A DNA stretch of 64,000 nucleotides. Source: JALZVT01 sp039029135 (GTDB lineage: Bacteria > Pseudomonadota > Gammaproteobacteria > Pseudomonadales > Azotimanducaceae). The stretch is from positions 40,522-104,521 of the forward strand of contig JBCCGT010000020.1 of NCBI GenBank assembly GCA_039029135.1, read 5' to 3'. Positions 16,630 to 26,255 of the stretch are shown here, one piece after another (position 1 is the stretch's first letter; each line of letters starts with the position of its first letter). Both the position numbers and the translations under genes were made by a program. Under the pieces are notes generated by a model. The model worked only from the letters and a program-made list of their open reading frames with translations. It was not told the origin of the DNA and did not search any database.

Positions 16630-17261
16630 GCCGCCTCGCTGCGCTCGACGGCCGCGCGCAGCGCGTCGATCAGCGGTTCGATCTCGCTATAGCGCGTCTT
16701 CATGGCGGCGCGATTGACGATGACGCGCGTCGAGATGTCGGTTATCCGATCCAGCGCGACCAGGCCGTTGGCCTTCAGCGTATTGCCGGTCTCCACCAGA
16801 TCGACGATCTGATCGGCCAGCCCGAGCTGGGGCGCGAGCTCGAGCGCGCCGGACAGCTTGATGATCGACACCTGCTGCTGCCGGGCCGCGAAGTGGGCCA
16901 CCGCTGTCTTCGCAAACTTGGTCGCGACGCGCAGGCGGCCGCTCGGCTCGTGCCCCGGGATCCCCGCCGTCATCAGCTGACAGCGCGCGACGCCCAGGTC
17001 CAGGCGCTCGTAGTAGTCGGTGGCGGTGGTCTCCAGCAGCGTGTCCTTGCCGACCACGCCCATGTCCGCGGCGCCATGCTCGACGTAGGTGGGCACGTCG
17101 TCGCCGCGCATGATGATCAGTCGCGCGGTGCCGCAGCGCGTGGGCACAACAAGGCGCCGAGTGGCGGCGAGGTCTTCTTCGGGCTCGAGGCCCGCCGCCG
17201 CCAACAGGGGCAGGCACTTGCCGAGAATCCGACTGCCTTTGTTCAGTGCGATCGTGAGCAT
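16626..17261 (-). CDS. hisG: ATP phosphoribosyltransferase, short form
   Basis: First and feedback-regulated enzyme of histidine synthesis. Its 211 residues are the short HisG type, lacking the C-terminal regulatory ACT-like domain; such enzymes need the HisRS-like subunit HisZ, which must be encoded elsewhere. Conserved elements: IALNKGSRILGKCLPLL, DVPTYVEHGAADMGVVGKD and the PRPP loop region IVDLVETGNTLKANGL. Confidence 0.97.
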   Translation of the reverse strand: MLTIALNKGSRILGKCLPLLAAAGLEPEEDLAATRRLVVPTRCGTARLIIMRGDDVPTYVEHGAADMGVVGKDTLLETTATDYYERLDLGVARCQLMTAGIPGHEPSGRLRVATKFAKTAVAHFAARQQQVSIIKLSGALELAPQLGLADQIVDLVETGNTLKANGLVALDRITDISTRVIVNRAAMKTRYSEIEPLIDALRAAVERSEAA

Positions 17262-17297
17262 GAGGTTTACTTCGCTCGACGCGCCCGACGCGTCGCT

Positions 17298-18556
<1,259 letters not shown>

Positions 18557-18557
<1 letters not shown>

Positions 18558-18817
18558 CAGCCGGCTTCCGCAGGGGTGAGCGCCCTGATGGTGACGGCGT
18601 GCACGCTGCCTTCGCTGATCAGGTGTTTGATCGTCGCGTACACGAGCTGCTGTTTCTTCACGCGGTTGAGGCCGTCGAACGCGGTGCTGACGACCTCGAT
18701 GTCGAAGCGGCCACCTTCGCCGCTGACCTCGACGCTGGCGACTTCAATGCCGTCTCGCACGCATTGGGCAATGGTATCGATCATGTGTTGGGTCTCTGTT
18801 AGGAAAGCCGCGTCCAC
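18557..18817 (-). CDS. ibaG: BolA-family protein IbaG (YrbA)
   Basis: Small class-II KH-fold protein that partners monothiol glutaredoxins in Fe-S handling and acid resistance. In 86 residues the BolA core DGLNRVKKQQLVYATIKHLISEGSVHAVTIRALTP is split here by nothing unusual; the family Cys and His ligands appear as Cys18 and the H of IKHL. It is located between mlaB and murA as in many gammaproteobacteria. Confidence 0.93.
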
Positions 18818-18853
18818 TACGCCCGCTGGCTGCCGGCGGTGGTGCTGCGCGCG

Positions 18854-19171
18854 TCAGTCGCTCGCAGCGGCGTCGCAAGCAAACAATTGTGACAAACCCG
18901 AGAACTCCAGCACACCCTGCAGTTCCGGCGAGAGGCCATCGAAACCCAGATCCACCTGTGCATCGCGCGCGGCGCGCAGCCAGTCGATGGCCACGGCGAC
19001 AGCGGGGCTGGTGGCGTCGAGCGAAGAAAGGTCGAAGCGCGCCGTCGTGTCCGCCGCGCGAATCAGCGCCTCGCCCGCAGCGCGGACGACGTTAGCGTTG
19101 TCCCAATCGATATCGACCAGCAGGCGGGCGCCCGTCGGCGTGGACTCGAACAGTTCGCTACTCGCCCGCAA
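18854..19171 (-). CDS. mlaB: MlaB, STAS-domain subunit of the Mla transporter
   Basis: Cytoplasmic STAS protein that binds MlaF and activates the MlaFEDB phospholipid ABC transporter. About 105 residues; FDLSSLDATSPAVAVAIDWLRAA carries the STAS helix region with the conserved Ser/Thr. I prefer TTG at 19171 because GAGG lies 6 nt upstream and the length matches relatives; an ATG at 19204 is also possible but has no ribosome binding site and overlaps mlaC by 47 bp. Sequence similarity is modest; context is decisive. Confidence 0.85.
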   Translation of the reverse strand: MRASSELFESTPTGARLLVDIDWDNANVVRAAGEALIRAADTTARFDLSSLDATSPAVAVAIDWLRAARDAQVDLGFDGLSPELQGVLEFSGLSQLFACDAAASD

Positions 19172-19886
19172 CGTCGACCTCGGCGACCAGACCGCCCCAG
19201 GCATCGATCACGCGATCGAGATCGCCGCCGTACTGCTTGTCCCGCACGGCCGACGCGAACTGATTGCGGAAGGTCAGCCCCATGTTGATGCCGTTGATGA
19301 TGATGTTCTTCATCTGCCACTGGCCGGCCTTGCTGCGGCCCATGGTGTAGCTCAGCGGATAGACCGTGCCGCCGGCCGTCTCGATTTCCATGTTGACGAT
19401 CGGACGGCGGGCGTTCAGCGGGCCCGTAGCATCCAGCACGCGAATCTCCTGATCGCTGAACTCCAGCAGCGCGTTGGCGTAGGTTCGCACCAGGCTCGAC
19501 TTGAAGGAGCTGGCAAAACGCTCCCGCTGTTCCGTCGTTGCGCGCTTGAAGTGCACCGCCATGACGAGTCGGGCGAACGAGCGGAAATCCACTACGGGTT
19601 CGAGCAGCGCCTGCAGCTCCGCGTAGTAGCGCTCGGGGTCTTCTGATGCATAGGCGCGCGCGCTGGCCAGCAGCGCAGTCATGTCCGCGGAAGACTGCCG
19701 GACCACGTCGTGCGGCGTCACGTCTGCGGGCGCGGTCTGCGTGACCTGCTCCGCCGCCTGCTCGGCCGCGGCGACAAGCTGTGGCGCGAGAGCGCCAGCG
19801 GCAAGCGCGGCCAGCAGCATCGCCATCAATCCGGGGCGCGCTGCGCGCGGACGCCGCAGCCTGTCGTGTTTCAAGTTCGCAGACAT
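19158..19886 (-). CDS. mlaC: MlaC, periplasmic phospholipid carrier
   Basis: Periplasmic shuttle that moves phospholipids between the MlaA-porin complex and MlaFEDB. In 242 residues a cleavable signal peptide (residues about 15-40, hydrophobic LMAMLLAALAAGALAPQLVAAA) is followed by the NTF2-like Tol-Tol-Ttg2 domain (YYAELQALLEPVVDFRSFARLVM; WQMKNIIINGINMGLTFRNQFAS). GGAGG precedes the ATG. It is separated from mlaD by 241 bp, a larger gap than usual. Confidence 0.96.
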   Translation of the reverse strand: MSANLKHDRLRRPRAARPGLMAMLLAALAAGALAPQLVAAAEQAAEQVTQTAPADVTPHDVVRQSSADMTALLASARAYASEDPERYYAELQALLEPVVDFRSFARLVMAVHFKRATTEQRERFASSFKSSLVRTYANALLEFSDQEIRVLDATGPLNARRPIVNMEIETAGGTVYPLSYTMGRSKAGQWQMKNIIINGINMGLTFRNQFASAVRDKQYGGDLDRVIDAWGGLVAEVDVAGE

Positions 19887-20040
19887 GCGCGCCTCCCTTG
19901 GTTCAACTTCGATTTAACTTCGCTCACAAATTTTCTCGGCCGCTACTGCAAACGTGTGTTGCGGAAACCCGCCGCCCAACACTGAAAAAAGCGGGTTGGC
20001 CAGACCAGCCTAGCCAACAGCATATAGACTGCTGATTCTG

Positions 20041-20078
20041 CCGCTCGTTCCCTGTTCAGAACCTGAACAGGGCAGCGG
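20041..20078. other. Strong hairpin in the mlaD-mlaC gap
   Basis: CCCTGTTCAG (20050-20059) and CTGAACAGGG (20063-20072) are perfectly complementary around AAC, with an additional CCGCT/AGCGG outer pairing. It lies in the 241-bp gap (19887-20127) between mlaD and mlaC, so it may attenuate or protect the mla transcript. No T-run follows on the minus strand. Confidence 0.55.
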
Positions 20079-20127
20079 GCGACAGCGGTTTTACATCATC
20101 ATGGCAATTGCTGCCTACCGCCCTCGA

Positions 20128-20583
20128 CTAGTTACCGAGACTCGTCACCAGGTCGCCGATCAGGTTTTCCAGCACCAGCGCGCCCTGCGTCTCGGTGATC
20201 TCGTCGCCGTCCTGGAGGTACTCCTCATCCGCGCCCGGCGACAGGGCGATGTAGCGACCGCCCATCACGCCCTCAGTCACCACCTGCGCGCCCGTATCAA
20301 GTGCGAGGGGTCCGACACCACTAGAGACCGTCAGCGTGACGATCGCCTCGCCGTATTCGGCATCGACCGAGATGCTGGCGACCCGTCCGATCGTAACGCC
20401 CGCCATGGTGACCTTCGCGCGCTCACGCAGGCCGGAGACGTCGTTGAACCGCGCCAGCAACGAATAGCCGGTGTCGCCGCCGCCCACATTCACACCGCTG
20501 ACGCGCACCGCCAGAAAAGTGAGCGCCACTAGCCCCGCCAGCACGAAGGCGCCCACGCTGATCTCGACCGTTCGCATACGCAC
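20128..20583 (-). CDS. mlaD: MlaD, MCE-domain substrate-binding subunit
   Basis: Inner-membrane-anchored MCE protein that forms a hexameric ring on MlaE and holds phospholipid. In 151 residues an N-terminal helix (about 5-25) is followed by the single MCE domain (YSLLARFNDVSGLRERAKVTMAGVTIGRV). The GTG at 20583 is favoured because GGGGAG lies 8 nt upstream; an ATG two codons later (20577) is the alternative. Confidence 0.96.
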   Translation of the reverse strand: MRMRTVEISVGAFVLAGLVALTFLAVRVSGVNVGGGDTGYSLLARFNDVSGLRERAKVTMAGVTIGRVASISVDAEYGEAIVTLTVSSGVGPLALDTGAQVVTEGVMGGRYIALSPGADEEYLQDGDEITETQGALVLENLIGDLVTSLGN

Positions 20584-21365
20584 TACTTGAACTCCCCGAA
20601 CATGACCAGTGTCAACACGAAATCCAGCGCCAGCACGGCGATGGAGGAATAGACGACGGTGCGCGTCGTGGCCTCGCCGATGCCCTCCGCCGTGGGCACG
20701 GTATCGTAACCCTGAAACACGGCGATCCAGGTCACGACGATGGCAAAGATCACGCTTTTCAGCATGCCGTTGCCGATATCGCGGCCGAGCTGCACGCCGT
20801 CGCGCATGCCGCTCCAGAAACTGCCGATATCGACACCCAGCCAGTCAACGGCGACCACGGTGCCGCCATAGATCGCGACCACCGAGAAGATGGCCGTCAA
20901 CAGCGGCAAACAGATGAGGCCCGCCCACAGCCGGGGCGCGACGATACGATGCAGCGGATCGACGCCCATCATCTCCATGCTGGAGAGCTGCTCGGTCGTC
21001 TTCATGAGCCCGATCTCGGCCGTGATCGCTGAGCCAGCGCGGCCGGCGAACAGCAGCGCGGTGACCACCGGCGACAGTTCGCGCAGCAGCGTCAGCGCGA
21101 GGCCCAGGCCCACGATGCTCTCCGCGCCGAAGCGGGCGAGCTGGGTGTAGAACTGCAGCGAGATCACCGCCCCGATCGAGAACGCCGACAGGCAGACGAT
21201 AATCAGGCTCAGCACGCCGATGTTATAGATCTGGCGCATCAACAGCGGCACGTCACCGAGCGTAGGCAGCCCCCAGAGCGCCTGAGCCCACATCACGGTG
21301 GCGCGGCCCAGCGTCTCCAGCCGGCTCAGCGCCCGCTGACCGAACACGCGCAGCAGCAGAAACAC
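20583..21365 (-). CDS. mlaE: MlaE, permease of the Mla transporter
   Basis: Inner-membrane permease that pairs with the MlaF ATPase. In 260 residues five to six membrane segments and the signature region ELSPVVTALLFAGRAGSAITAEIGLMKTTEQLSSMEMMGVDP identify the MlaE/YrbE family. GTG start at 21365; the stop overlaps the mlaD start. An 85-bp gap separates it from mlaF. Confidence 0.97.
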   Translation of the reverse strand: MFLLLRVFGQRALSRLETLGRATVMWAQALWGLPTLGDVPLLMRQIYNIGVLSLIIVCLSAFSIGAVISLQFYTQLARFGAESIVGLGLALTLLRELSPVVTALLFAGRAGSAITAEIGLMKTTEQLSSMEMMGVDPLHRIVAPRLWAGLICLPLLTAIFSVVAIYGGTVVAVDWLGVDIGSFWSGMRDGVQLGRDIGNGMLKSVIFAIVVTWIAVFQGYDTVPTAEGIGEATTRTVVYSSIAVLALDFVLTLVMFGEFK

Positions 21366-21450
21366 TAGCGCCGCCTCCCCGCCACGCCGCCGACGCGCGG
21401 GCGCGCCGTTCGAGGCGTTACGAGATCGCGAACCCGAAGGCGCTCCAACA

Positions 21451-22248
21451 TCAGCCCTCCTGCAGCAGATCCGCCTCGAAATCGAGGGCGGGATAGTGGA
21501 AAGGGACAGGACCGTCAGGTGAGCCGCGCATGAACTGCTGAATGCGCGCCGAGCCGTGGCTGCGCAGCACCTCGGGGGCGCCGTGGGCGATCACCTCGCC
21601 GTCGGCAATCACATAGATCTTGTGGGCGATACTGACGGTCTCGTGGATGTCGTGCGAGACCAGCAGGCTGGTCATGCCCAGCGCCTGATTCAGCCCCTCG
21701 ACCAGCGCCAGCAGGACCCCCATAGCGATCGGGTCCTGTCCCGTGAACGGCTCGTCGTACATGATCAGCTCAGGATCCAGCGCGATCGCCCGAGCGAGCG
21801 CGACCCGCCGGGCCATGCCGCCCGATAGCTGGCTGGGCATCAGATCGCGTGCGCCGCGCAGGCCCACGGCGTTGAGCTTCATCAGCACGATCGAGCGTAT
21901 CAGCGGCTCGTCGAGCTTCGTGTGCACCCGCAGAGGAAAGGCCACGTTTTCGAACACGTTGAGGTCGGTGAACAGCGCCGAGGACTGAAACAGCATGCCC
22001 ATGCGCTGCCGCAGCCGGAATAGCTCTCGACGGCTGAGCTGACAAACGTCCTGGCCGTCGACCAGCACGCGCCCACGATCCGGGCGCACCTGGCCGCCGA
22101 TGATCCGCAGCAGCGTCGTCTTGCCCGTACCGCTCGGCCCCATGATCGCGGTGATCTGACCGCGCGGCACCGTCAGATTGAGGCCGTTGAAAATGATGCG
22201 TTCGCCGCGCGAGTAAGACAGGTCTTCGACCTGGATGAAATCGGCCAA
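21451..22248 (-). CDS. mlaF: MlaF, ATPase of the Mla transporter
   Basis: ABC ATPase driving phospholipid transport for outer-membrane asymmetry. In 265 residues Walker A is GPSGTGKTT (about 38-46), the signature is LSGGMARRVALARA, Walker B is LIMYDEPF, and the H-loop VSHDIHE follows. First gene of mlaFEDCB-ibaG-murA-hisGD, transcribed leftward and divergent from the antiporter-lpt operon. Confidence 0.97.
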   Translation of the reverse strand: MADFIQVEDLSYSRGERIIFNGLNLTVPRGQITAIMGPSGTGKTTLLRIIGGQVRPDRGRVLVDGQDVCQLSRRELFRLRQRMGMLFQSSALFTDLNVFENVAFPLRVHTKLDEPLIRSIVLMKLNAVGLRGARDLMPSQLSGGMARRVALARAIALDPELIMYDEPFTGQDPIAMGVLLALVEGLNQALGMTSLLVSHDIHETVSIAHKIYVIADGEVIAHGAPEVLRSHGSARIQQFMRGSPDGPVPFHYPALDFEADLLQEG

Positions 22249-22317
22249 CCCCGGGGATCCTTACCTAGCTAATGCCCGATCGAGGGCGCGTGTATCTGGG
22301 CGCCGATGATACCTGCC

Positions 22318-22346
22318 TTGGCCTCACCCGGCGATGCGACTAAAGT
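22318..22346 (+). promoter_or_regulatory. Candidate sigma-70 promoter for the antiporter-kdsC-lpt operon
   Basis: TTGGCC (22318-22323) and TAAAGT (22341-22346) are spaced by 17 bp upstream of the first gene of the rightward operon. The hexamers are moderately close to consensus. Confidence 0.45.
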
Positions 22347-22388
22347 GGCTCACCACCGCCCGTGGCGCGCAGGTCCGACTCCCCCTCA

Positions 22389-23363
22389 ATGCTCTCCTCC
22401 CTCTGGATTCCCATCTTCGCCCTCGTTATCGGGCTCGTGTTCCTCGTCTGGAGCGCGGATCGGTTCCTGTCGGGTGCCGCGGCCACCGCCACCAACGCCG
22501 GCGTCTCGAAGATGATGATCGGGCTAACCGTGGTATCGCTGGGCACCTCCGCACCGGAGATTCTCGTGGCGCTGGCGGCGGCGCTCGACGGCAATCCGCT
22601 GCTGGCCATCGGCAACGCGGTGGGCTCCAACATCGCGAACATCGGCCTGGTGCTGGGCATTACGGCGATCATCGCGCCGCTGCCCTTCAGCGGCGAGACG
22701 CTGCGCACCGAGCTGCCCTGGCTATTCGGCGCGACCGCCCTGGCCCTGCTGCTGCTGTTCGATCAGAACCTCTCGCGGCTCGACGGCCTGCTGCTGCTGG
22801 CGGGGCTGGCCCTGATCCTGTTTGGGCTACTGCAGCGCCAATCGACGCATCCCGATGACATTAGCGAGGCCATCAGCCAGGAGCTGGAAGAACTGCCCGA
22901 GATGCCCATGCGACCGGCCCTGTTCTGGCTGGTGTTCGGCCTGGTTATCCTGCTGTGCAGCGCGAACCTGCTGGTCTGGGCGGCCACTGAGATCGCGATC
23001 GCCCTGGGCGTCAGCGAACTCATCATCGGCCTGACGATCGTCGCAATTGGCACGAGCCTGCCGGAGCTCGCCGCCACGGTGGGTTCGGCGCTCAAGGGTC
23101 ATACCGACATCGCCGTCGGCAACGTCGTCGGCTCGAACATCTTGAACATCCTGGCGGTGATGTCCGTGCCGGCACTGGTGCATCCCATCGGCATCGACGC
23201 CGCGGTGTTCTGGCGCGACTGCGGAATGATGGTCGCGCTGACCTTGCTGCTCGGGCTGTTTGCCTACGGCATGAACTCGCGCGCGATCATCACCCGCTTC
23301 GAGGGCATCGTCCTGATCCTCAGCTGGGTCGGCTATAACTGCATGCTCTACATACAGGCCTGA
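22389..23363 (+). CDS. Calcium/sodium antiporter family protein (YrbG-like)
   Basis: Inner-membrane cation/Ca2+ exchanger superfamily protein. In 324 residues about ten transmembrane helices contain the two inverted alpha-repeats: LTVVSLGTSAPEILVAL (N-half) and LTIVAIGTSLPELAATV (C-half), each followed by GN(A/V)VGSN. The start is ATG 22389, which matches relatives beginning just before the first helix. It is homologous in sequence and place to E. coli yrbG; the transported ion is not proven. Confidence 0.93.
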   Translation: MLSSLWIPIFALVIGLVFLVWSADRFLSGAAATATNAGVSKMMIGLTVVSLGTSAPEILVALAAALDGNPLLAIGNAVGSNIANIGLVLGITAIIAPLPFSGETLRTELPWLFGATALALLLLFDQNLSRLDGLLLLAGLALILFGLLQRQSTHPDDISEAISQELEELPEMPMRPALFWLVFGLVILLCSANLLVWAATEIAIALGVSELIIGLTIVAIGTSLPELAATVGSALKGHTDIAVGNVVGSNILNILAVMSVPALVHPIGIDAAVFWRDCGMMVALTLLLGLFAYGMNSRAIITRFEGIVLILSWVGYNCMLYIQA

Positions 23364-23366
23364 CCG

Positions 23367-23918
23367 TTGCCGGCCGGCGCCCCTGTCGACGACCTGCTGG
23401 CCAATACCCGCCTGCTGAGCCTCGACGTCGACGGCGTACTGACCGACGGCCGCATCGTCTACACGGCGAGCGGCGACGAGATCAAGGCATTTCACGCCCA
23501 GGACGGCCTCGCGCTGAAGTTGCTGGCGGACACCGGAGTGAAGCTCGCCATCATTAGCGGCAGGGCATCCCCGATCGTCGAGCGGCGCGCGCGGGAACTC
23601 GGCATCGACGCCTGCCACCTCGGCGTCGCGGACAAACTCAGCGTGCTGGGCGCGCTGTGTGACGCACAGGGCGTCACGCGCGGCGAGATCGCCCACATCG
23701 GCGACGACATCAACGATCTGCCGCTCATGGCAGCGGTCGGCTGCGGGCTGAGCGTGGCGAACGGCCATCCGAGCGTTCGCGCCGCAGCGGCCGGCGTGTC
23801 CCGAGCCGCCGGCGGCGCCGGCGCGGTGCGCGAGTGGTGCGTCCGAATCATGCAGGCACAGGGCAACTGGCCGTATCCGGACCCGGACGCGAGCTCGGAC
23901 GCCGCACCCGATGACTGA
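23367..23918 (+). CDS. kdsC: 3-deoxy-D-manno-octulosonate 8-phosphate phosphatase KdsC
   Basis: HAD-superfamily phosphatase (C0 type, tetrameric) producing KDO for the LPS core. In 183 residues the catalytic motif DVDGVLTDG holds the nucleophile Asp20, followed by IISGR and GDDINDLP. TTG start at 23367, 3 nt after the antiporter stop; no better start is visible. Arabinose-5-phosphate isomerase kdsD, normally just upstream, is missing. It overlaps lptC by 8 bp. Confidence 0.96.
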   Translation: MPAGAPVDDLLANTRLLSLDVDGVLTDGRIVYTASGDEIKAFHAQDGLALKLLADTGVKLAIISGRASPIVERRARELGIDACHLGVADKLSVLGALCDAQGVTRGEIAHIGDDINDLPLMAAVGCGLSVANGHPSVRAAAAGVSRAAGGAGAVREWCVRIMQAQGNWPYPDPDASSDAAPDD

Positions 23919-24696
23919 GCCGCTTGCGGCGCCGTCCACGGCCGAGCCGCGGCCGTCGAGGCTGCTGCAAGGTCCGGCAGGCCTGCTGCTCGCCGGCGCG
24001 TTGATCGTCGCCGCGGCCTATCTGCTGCTCGGCGGCGACCCAGGCCGCCCGTTCTCCAGCGCGCCGCCGCCGCAGCTGCGCGGCGAACCGGATCTGTTCA
24101 TCGAGGGCGCGGTGATCCATCAGTACCGCGACAAAGGGACGCTGGCGTATCGGCTGCAGGCGAGCCGCATTACCCGTTTCGAAGGCAGCGCACAGACGCG
24201 CCTGCTTGACCCGCGCGTCCGTCTGCATCCGGAGGACGACGACCGGCCACCGTGGCAATCCCGCGCCAACTTTGGCTATACCCGACCGCGACTGCTGCCG
24301 ACGAACCCGGACAGTTCTCGAGCGCCGTCTGATCCAAATGCACCCGCAGGGAACACGGCGGATGGGGCTGCCGCGGCGGCGCCGGGCGCGGCCAACGACA
24401 CCAGCCGCGAGGAGATCATCTTCCTGCGCGAGGACGTGCGCATGACCCGGCGGCTGACCGCGCGCTCCCAGTTCATCGTCCTCGCGGATGCGATGTACAT
24501 CTATCCCGAACAGCAACTCGCCGCGACGGACGACGGTGTTATCATTCATTCGAACGCGGGGCGCAGCCAGGGCAAGAACTTCCGCGCCGACCTCGTTACC
24601 GGGCGCGTTCATCTCGGTCGCCGCGTCAACCGGCCAGGGCAGAGGCGGGACGCCGAGCGCGTCTCGTCTATTCTTGAACCCCACCAGTTCAAGTGA
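23911..24696 (+). CDS. lptC: LptC, LPS export bridge subunit with an internal insertion
   Basis: Bitopic inner-membrane protein that receives LPS from LptBFG and passes it to LptA. It has 261 residues against about 190 for typical LptC. The membrane helix is at about 23-40 and the jelly-roll begins at GEPDLFIEGAVIHQY. A Pro/Ala/Asn-rich low-complexity stretch of about 40 residues (roughly 125-166) interrupts the fold before EEIIFLREDVRM, explaining the extra length. It overlaps kdsC by 8 bp; 186 bp separate it from lptA. Confidence 0.92.
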   Translation: MTEPLAAPSTAEPRPSRLLQGPAGLLLAGALIVAAAYLLLGGDPGRPFSSAPPPQLRGEPDLFIEGAVIHQYRDKGTLAYRLQASRITRFEGSAQTRLLDPRVRLHPEDDDRPPWQSRANFGYTRPRLLPTNPDSSRAPSDPNAPAGNTADGAAAAAPGAANDTSREEIIFLREDVRMTRRLTARSQFIVLADAMYIYPEQQLAATDDGVIIHSNAGRSQGKNFRADLVTGRVHLGRRVNRPGQRRDAERVSSILEPHQFK

Positions 24697-24882
24697 TTCT
24701 CTAAGGCGACCGTCGCCGCTTCCGTGGCACCGTCTGGCCCACAAGCGTGACTCTGCGCGTGCGCGCAATGATGCGTGCAATGAAGAACGCGGAAGCCCGG
24801 ACAGCGCCGTGGCTAAGAAAGAAGACGCGGCTCAGAGCGGAAGACGCGGCAGAAGAACATAAGACAGAGACCCATAGCAGCT
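24697..24882. other. Unusual gap between lptC and lptA
   Basis: 186 bp, purine-rich in its second half (about 24795-24875). Short frames cross it but none has homology. In most relatives lptC and lptA overlap or nearly touch, so the gap is atypical. Confidence 0.5.
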
Positions 24883-25494
24883 GTGAAGATCGATCCGAGC
24901 ATGCGTCCTGCCGACACGACAGCCCTGTTGGTCGCGGACGCGCGCGCGCAATGCGATCGATCGCGCCGGTCAGGCGCGCGGCTAATCGCGCTGTGCGCGC
25001 TGGCGCTATGCAGTCCCCACCTCGGGGCGCTGCCTGAAGATGCCGACCAGCCGATTCGCATTACGGCCGACGAGCTGGTTTACGAAGACAAGCTGGACCG
25101 CGCGACCTACACGGGCGATGTGCAAATCAATCAGGGCAGCGTCGAGATCCGCGCCGATCGCGTCACCGTAGAACTGGAAGACGAGAAGATCGTCCGCGTC
25201 CGCGCCGAGGGCGAACCGGCGTACTACAGCCAGCAGCTCAAGGCGGGCGAGGAACGCATGAACGCCGATGCGCGGGTGATCGTTTACCACACGAGCGACG
25301 AACGCGTTGATCTGCGCGGCGATGCGCATCTAGTGCAGGAGGGCAACGACGTCCGCGGTGACGAGATCGCCTATGACATCCGCGCCGGACGCGTCGAGGC
25401 CGACGCCGGCGAGCGCAGCGGTCGCATTCGAATGATCCTGCAGCCTAAGCGTGCGGGCGGCGCACAGAGTGGAAGCAACAATGGCGGCGACTGA
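24883..25494 (+). CDS. lptA: LptA, periplasmic LPS transport protein
   Basis: Beta-jelly-roll protein that oligomerises into the periplasmic LPS bridge. In about 203 residues a hydrophobic signal core (LIALCALALC) precedes the OstA-like domain: PIRITADELVYEDKLDRATYTGDVQINQGSVEIRAD. The start is uncertain: GTG 24883 is used, ATG 24901 is equally possible, and neither has a clear ribosome binding site; both give a long n-region. It overlaps lptB by 14 bp. Confidence 0.93.
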   Translation: MKIDPSMRPADTTALLVADARAQCDRSRRSGARLIALCALALCSPHLGALPEDADQPIRITADELVYEDKLDRATYTGDVQINQGSVEIRADRVTVELEDEKIVRVRAEGEPAYYSQQLKAGEERMNADARVIVYHTSDERVDLRGDAHLVQEGNDVRGDEIAYDIRAGRVEADAGERSGRIRMILQPKRAGGAQSGSNNGGD

Positions 25495-26233
25495 GCCCAC
25501 GCCCGAGCGACAGGAACTCAAGGTCCGATCGCTGAAGAAGAGCTACGGCAGCTACCTGGCCGTGGCGGACATCAGCTTGGACGTCGCGACCGGCGAGATT
25601 ATTGGCCTGCTTGGACCTAACGGTGCTGGCAAGACCACCTCCTTCTACATGATTGTCGGCCTGATTCGTCCAGACGCCGGCAGTATCGTGCTCGACGATC
25701 GGGACCTCACCGCTCTGCCGATGCACGGCAGAGCGCGCGCCGGAATCGGCTATCTGCCGCAGGAGGCGAGCGTCTTTCGCCGCCTGACCGTTGAAGAGAA
25801 CGTGCGCGCCATTCTGGAGCTGCAGAAACACCTGAGCCGCGACCAGCGCAAGGCGCGCGAGGCCGAACTGCTGGAGGAATTCGGCCTCACCAAACTGCGC
25901 CGGCAGCGCGGCGAACGCTTGTCTGGCGGCGAGCGGCGGCGACTGGAAATCGCTCGAGCGCTCGCCAGTGAGCCACTGTTCATGCTGCTCGACGAGCCTT
26001 TCGCGGGGGTCGATCCCATATCCGTGCAGGACATCAAAGAGCAGATTCGCGACCTCGCCAATCGCGGCATCGGCGTGCTGATCACCGACCACAGCGTGCG
26101 CGACACGCTGGAAATCTGCGACCGCGCGTATATCGTCAATCAGGGCAATATCATCGCGAACGGCGATTCCGAAGCCATCCTCAACAACGAAACCGTCCGA
26201 AGCGTATACCTCGGCGACCAGTTCACACTCTAA
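25481..26233 (+). CDS. lptB: LptB, ATPase of the LPS exporter
   Basis: ABC ATPase that powers LptB2FG extraction of LPS. In 250 residues from ATG 25481 (GGAAG 5 nt upstream; the frame is open 10 codons further), Walker A is GPNGAGKTT, the signature LSGGERRRLEIAR, Walker B LFMLLDEPF, and ITDHSVRDTL the H-loop region. It is followed by rpoN after 22 bp, the standard order. Confidence 0.98.
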   Translation: MAATEPTPERQELKVRSLKKSYGSYLAVADISLDVATGEIIGLLGPNGAGKTTSFYMIVGLIRPDAGSIVLDDRDLTALPMHGRARAGIGYLPQEASVFRRLTVEENVRAILELQKHLSRDQRKAREAELLEEFGLTKLRRQRGERLSGGERRRLEIARALASEPLFMLLDEPFAGVDPISVQDIKEQIRDLANRGIGVLITDHSVRDTLEICDRAYIVNQGNIIANGDSEAILNNETVRSVYLGDQFTL

Positions 26234-26255
26234 CGCCCGTCCATTTGCAGTAACG

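Noticed and set aside
20050..20072. Possible LexA box (CTGT...ACAG) in the mla hairpin
   Set aside because: The spacing between CTGT and ACAG is 11 nt rather than 8, so it does not match a LexA operator.
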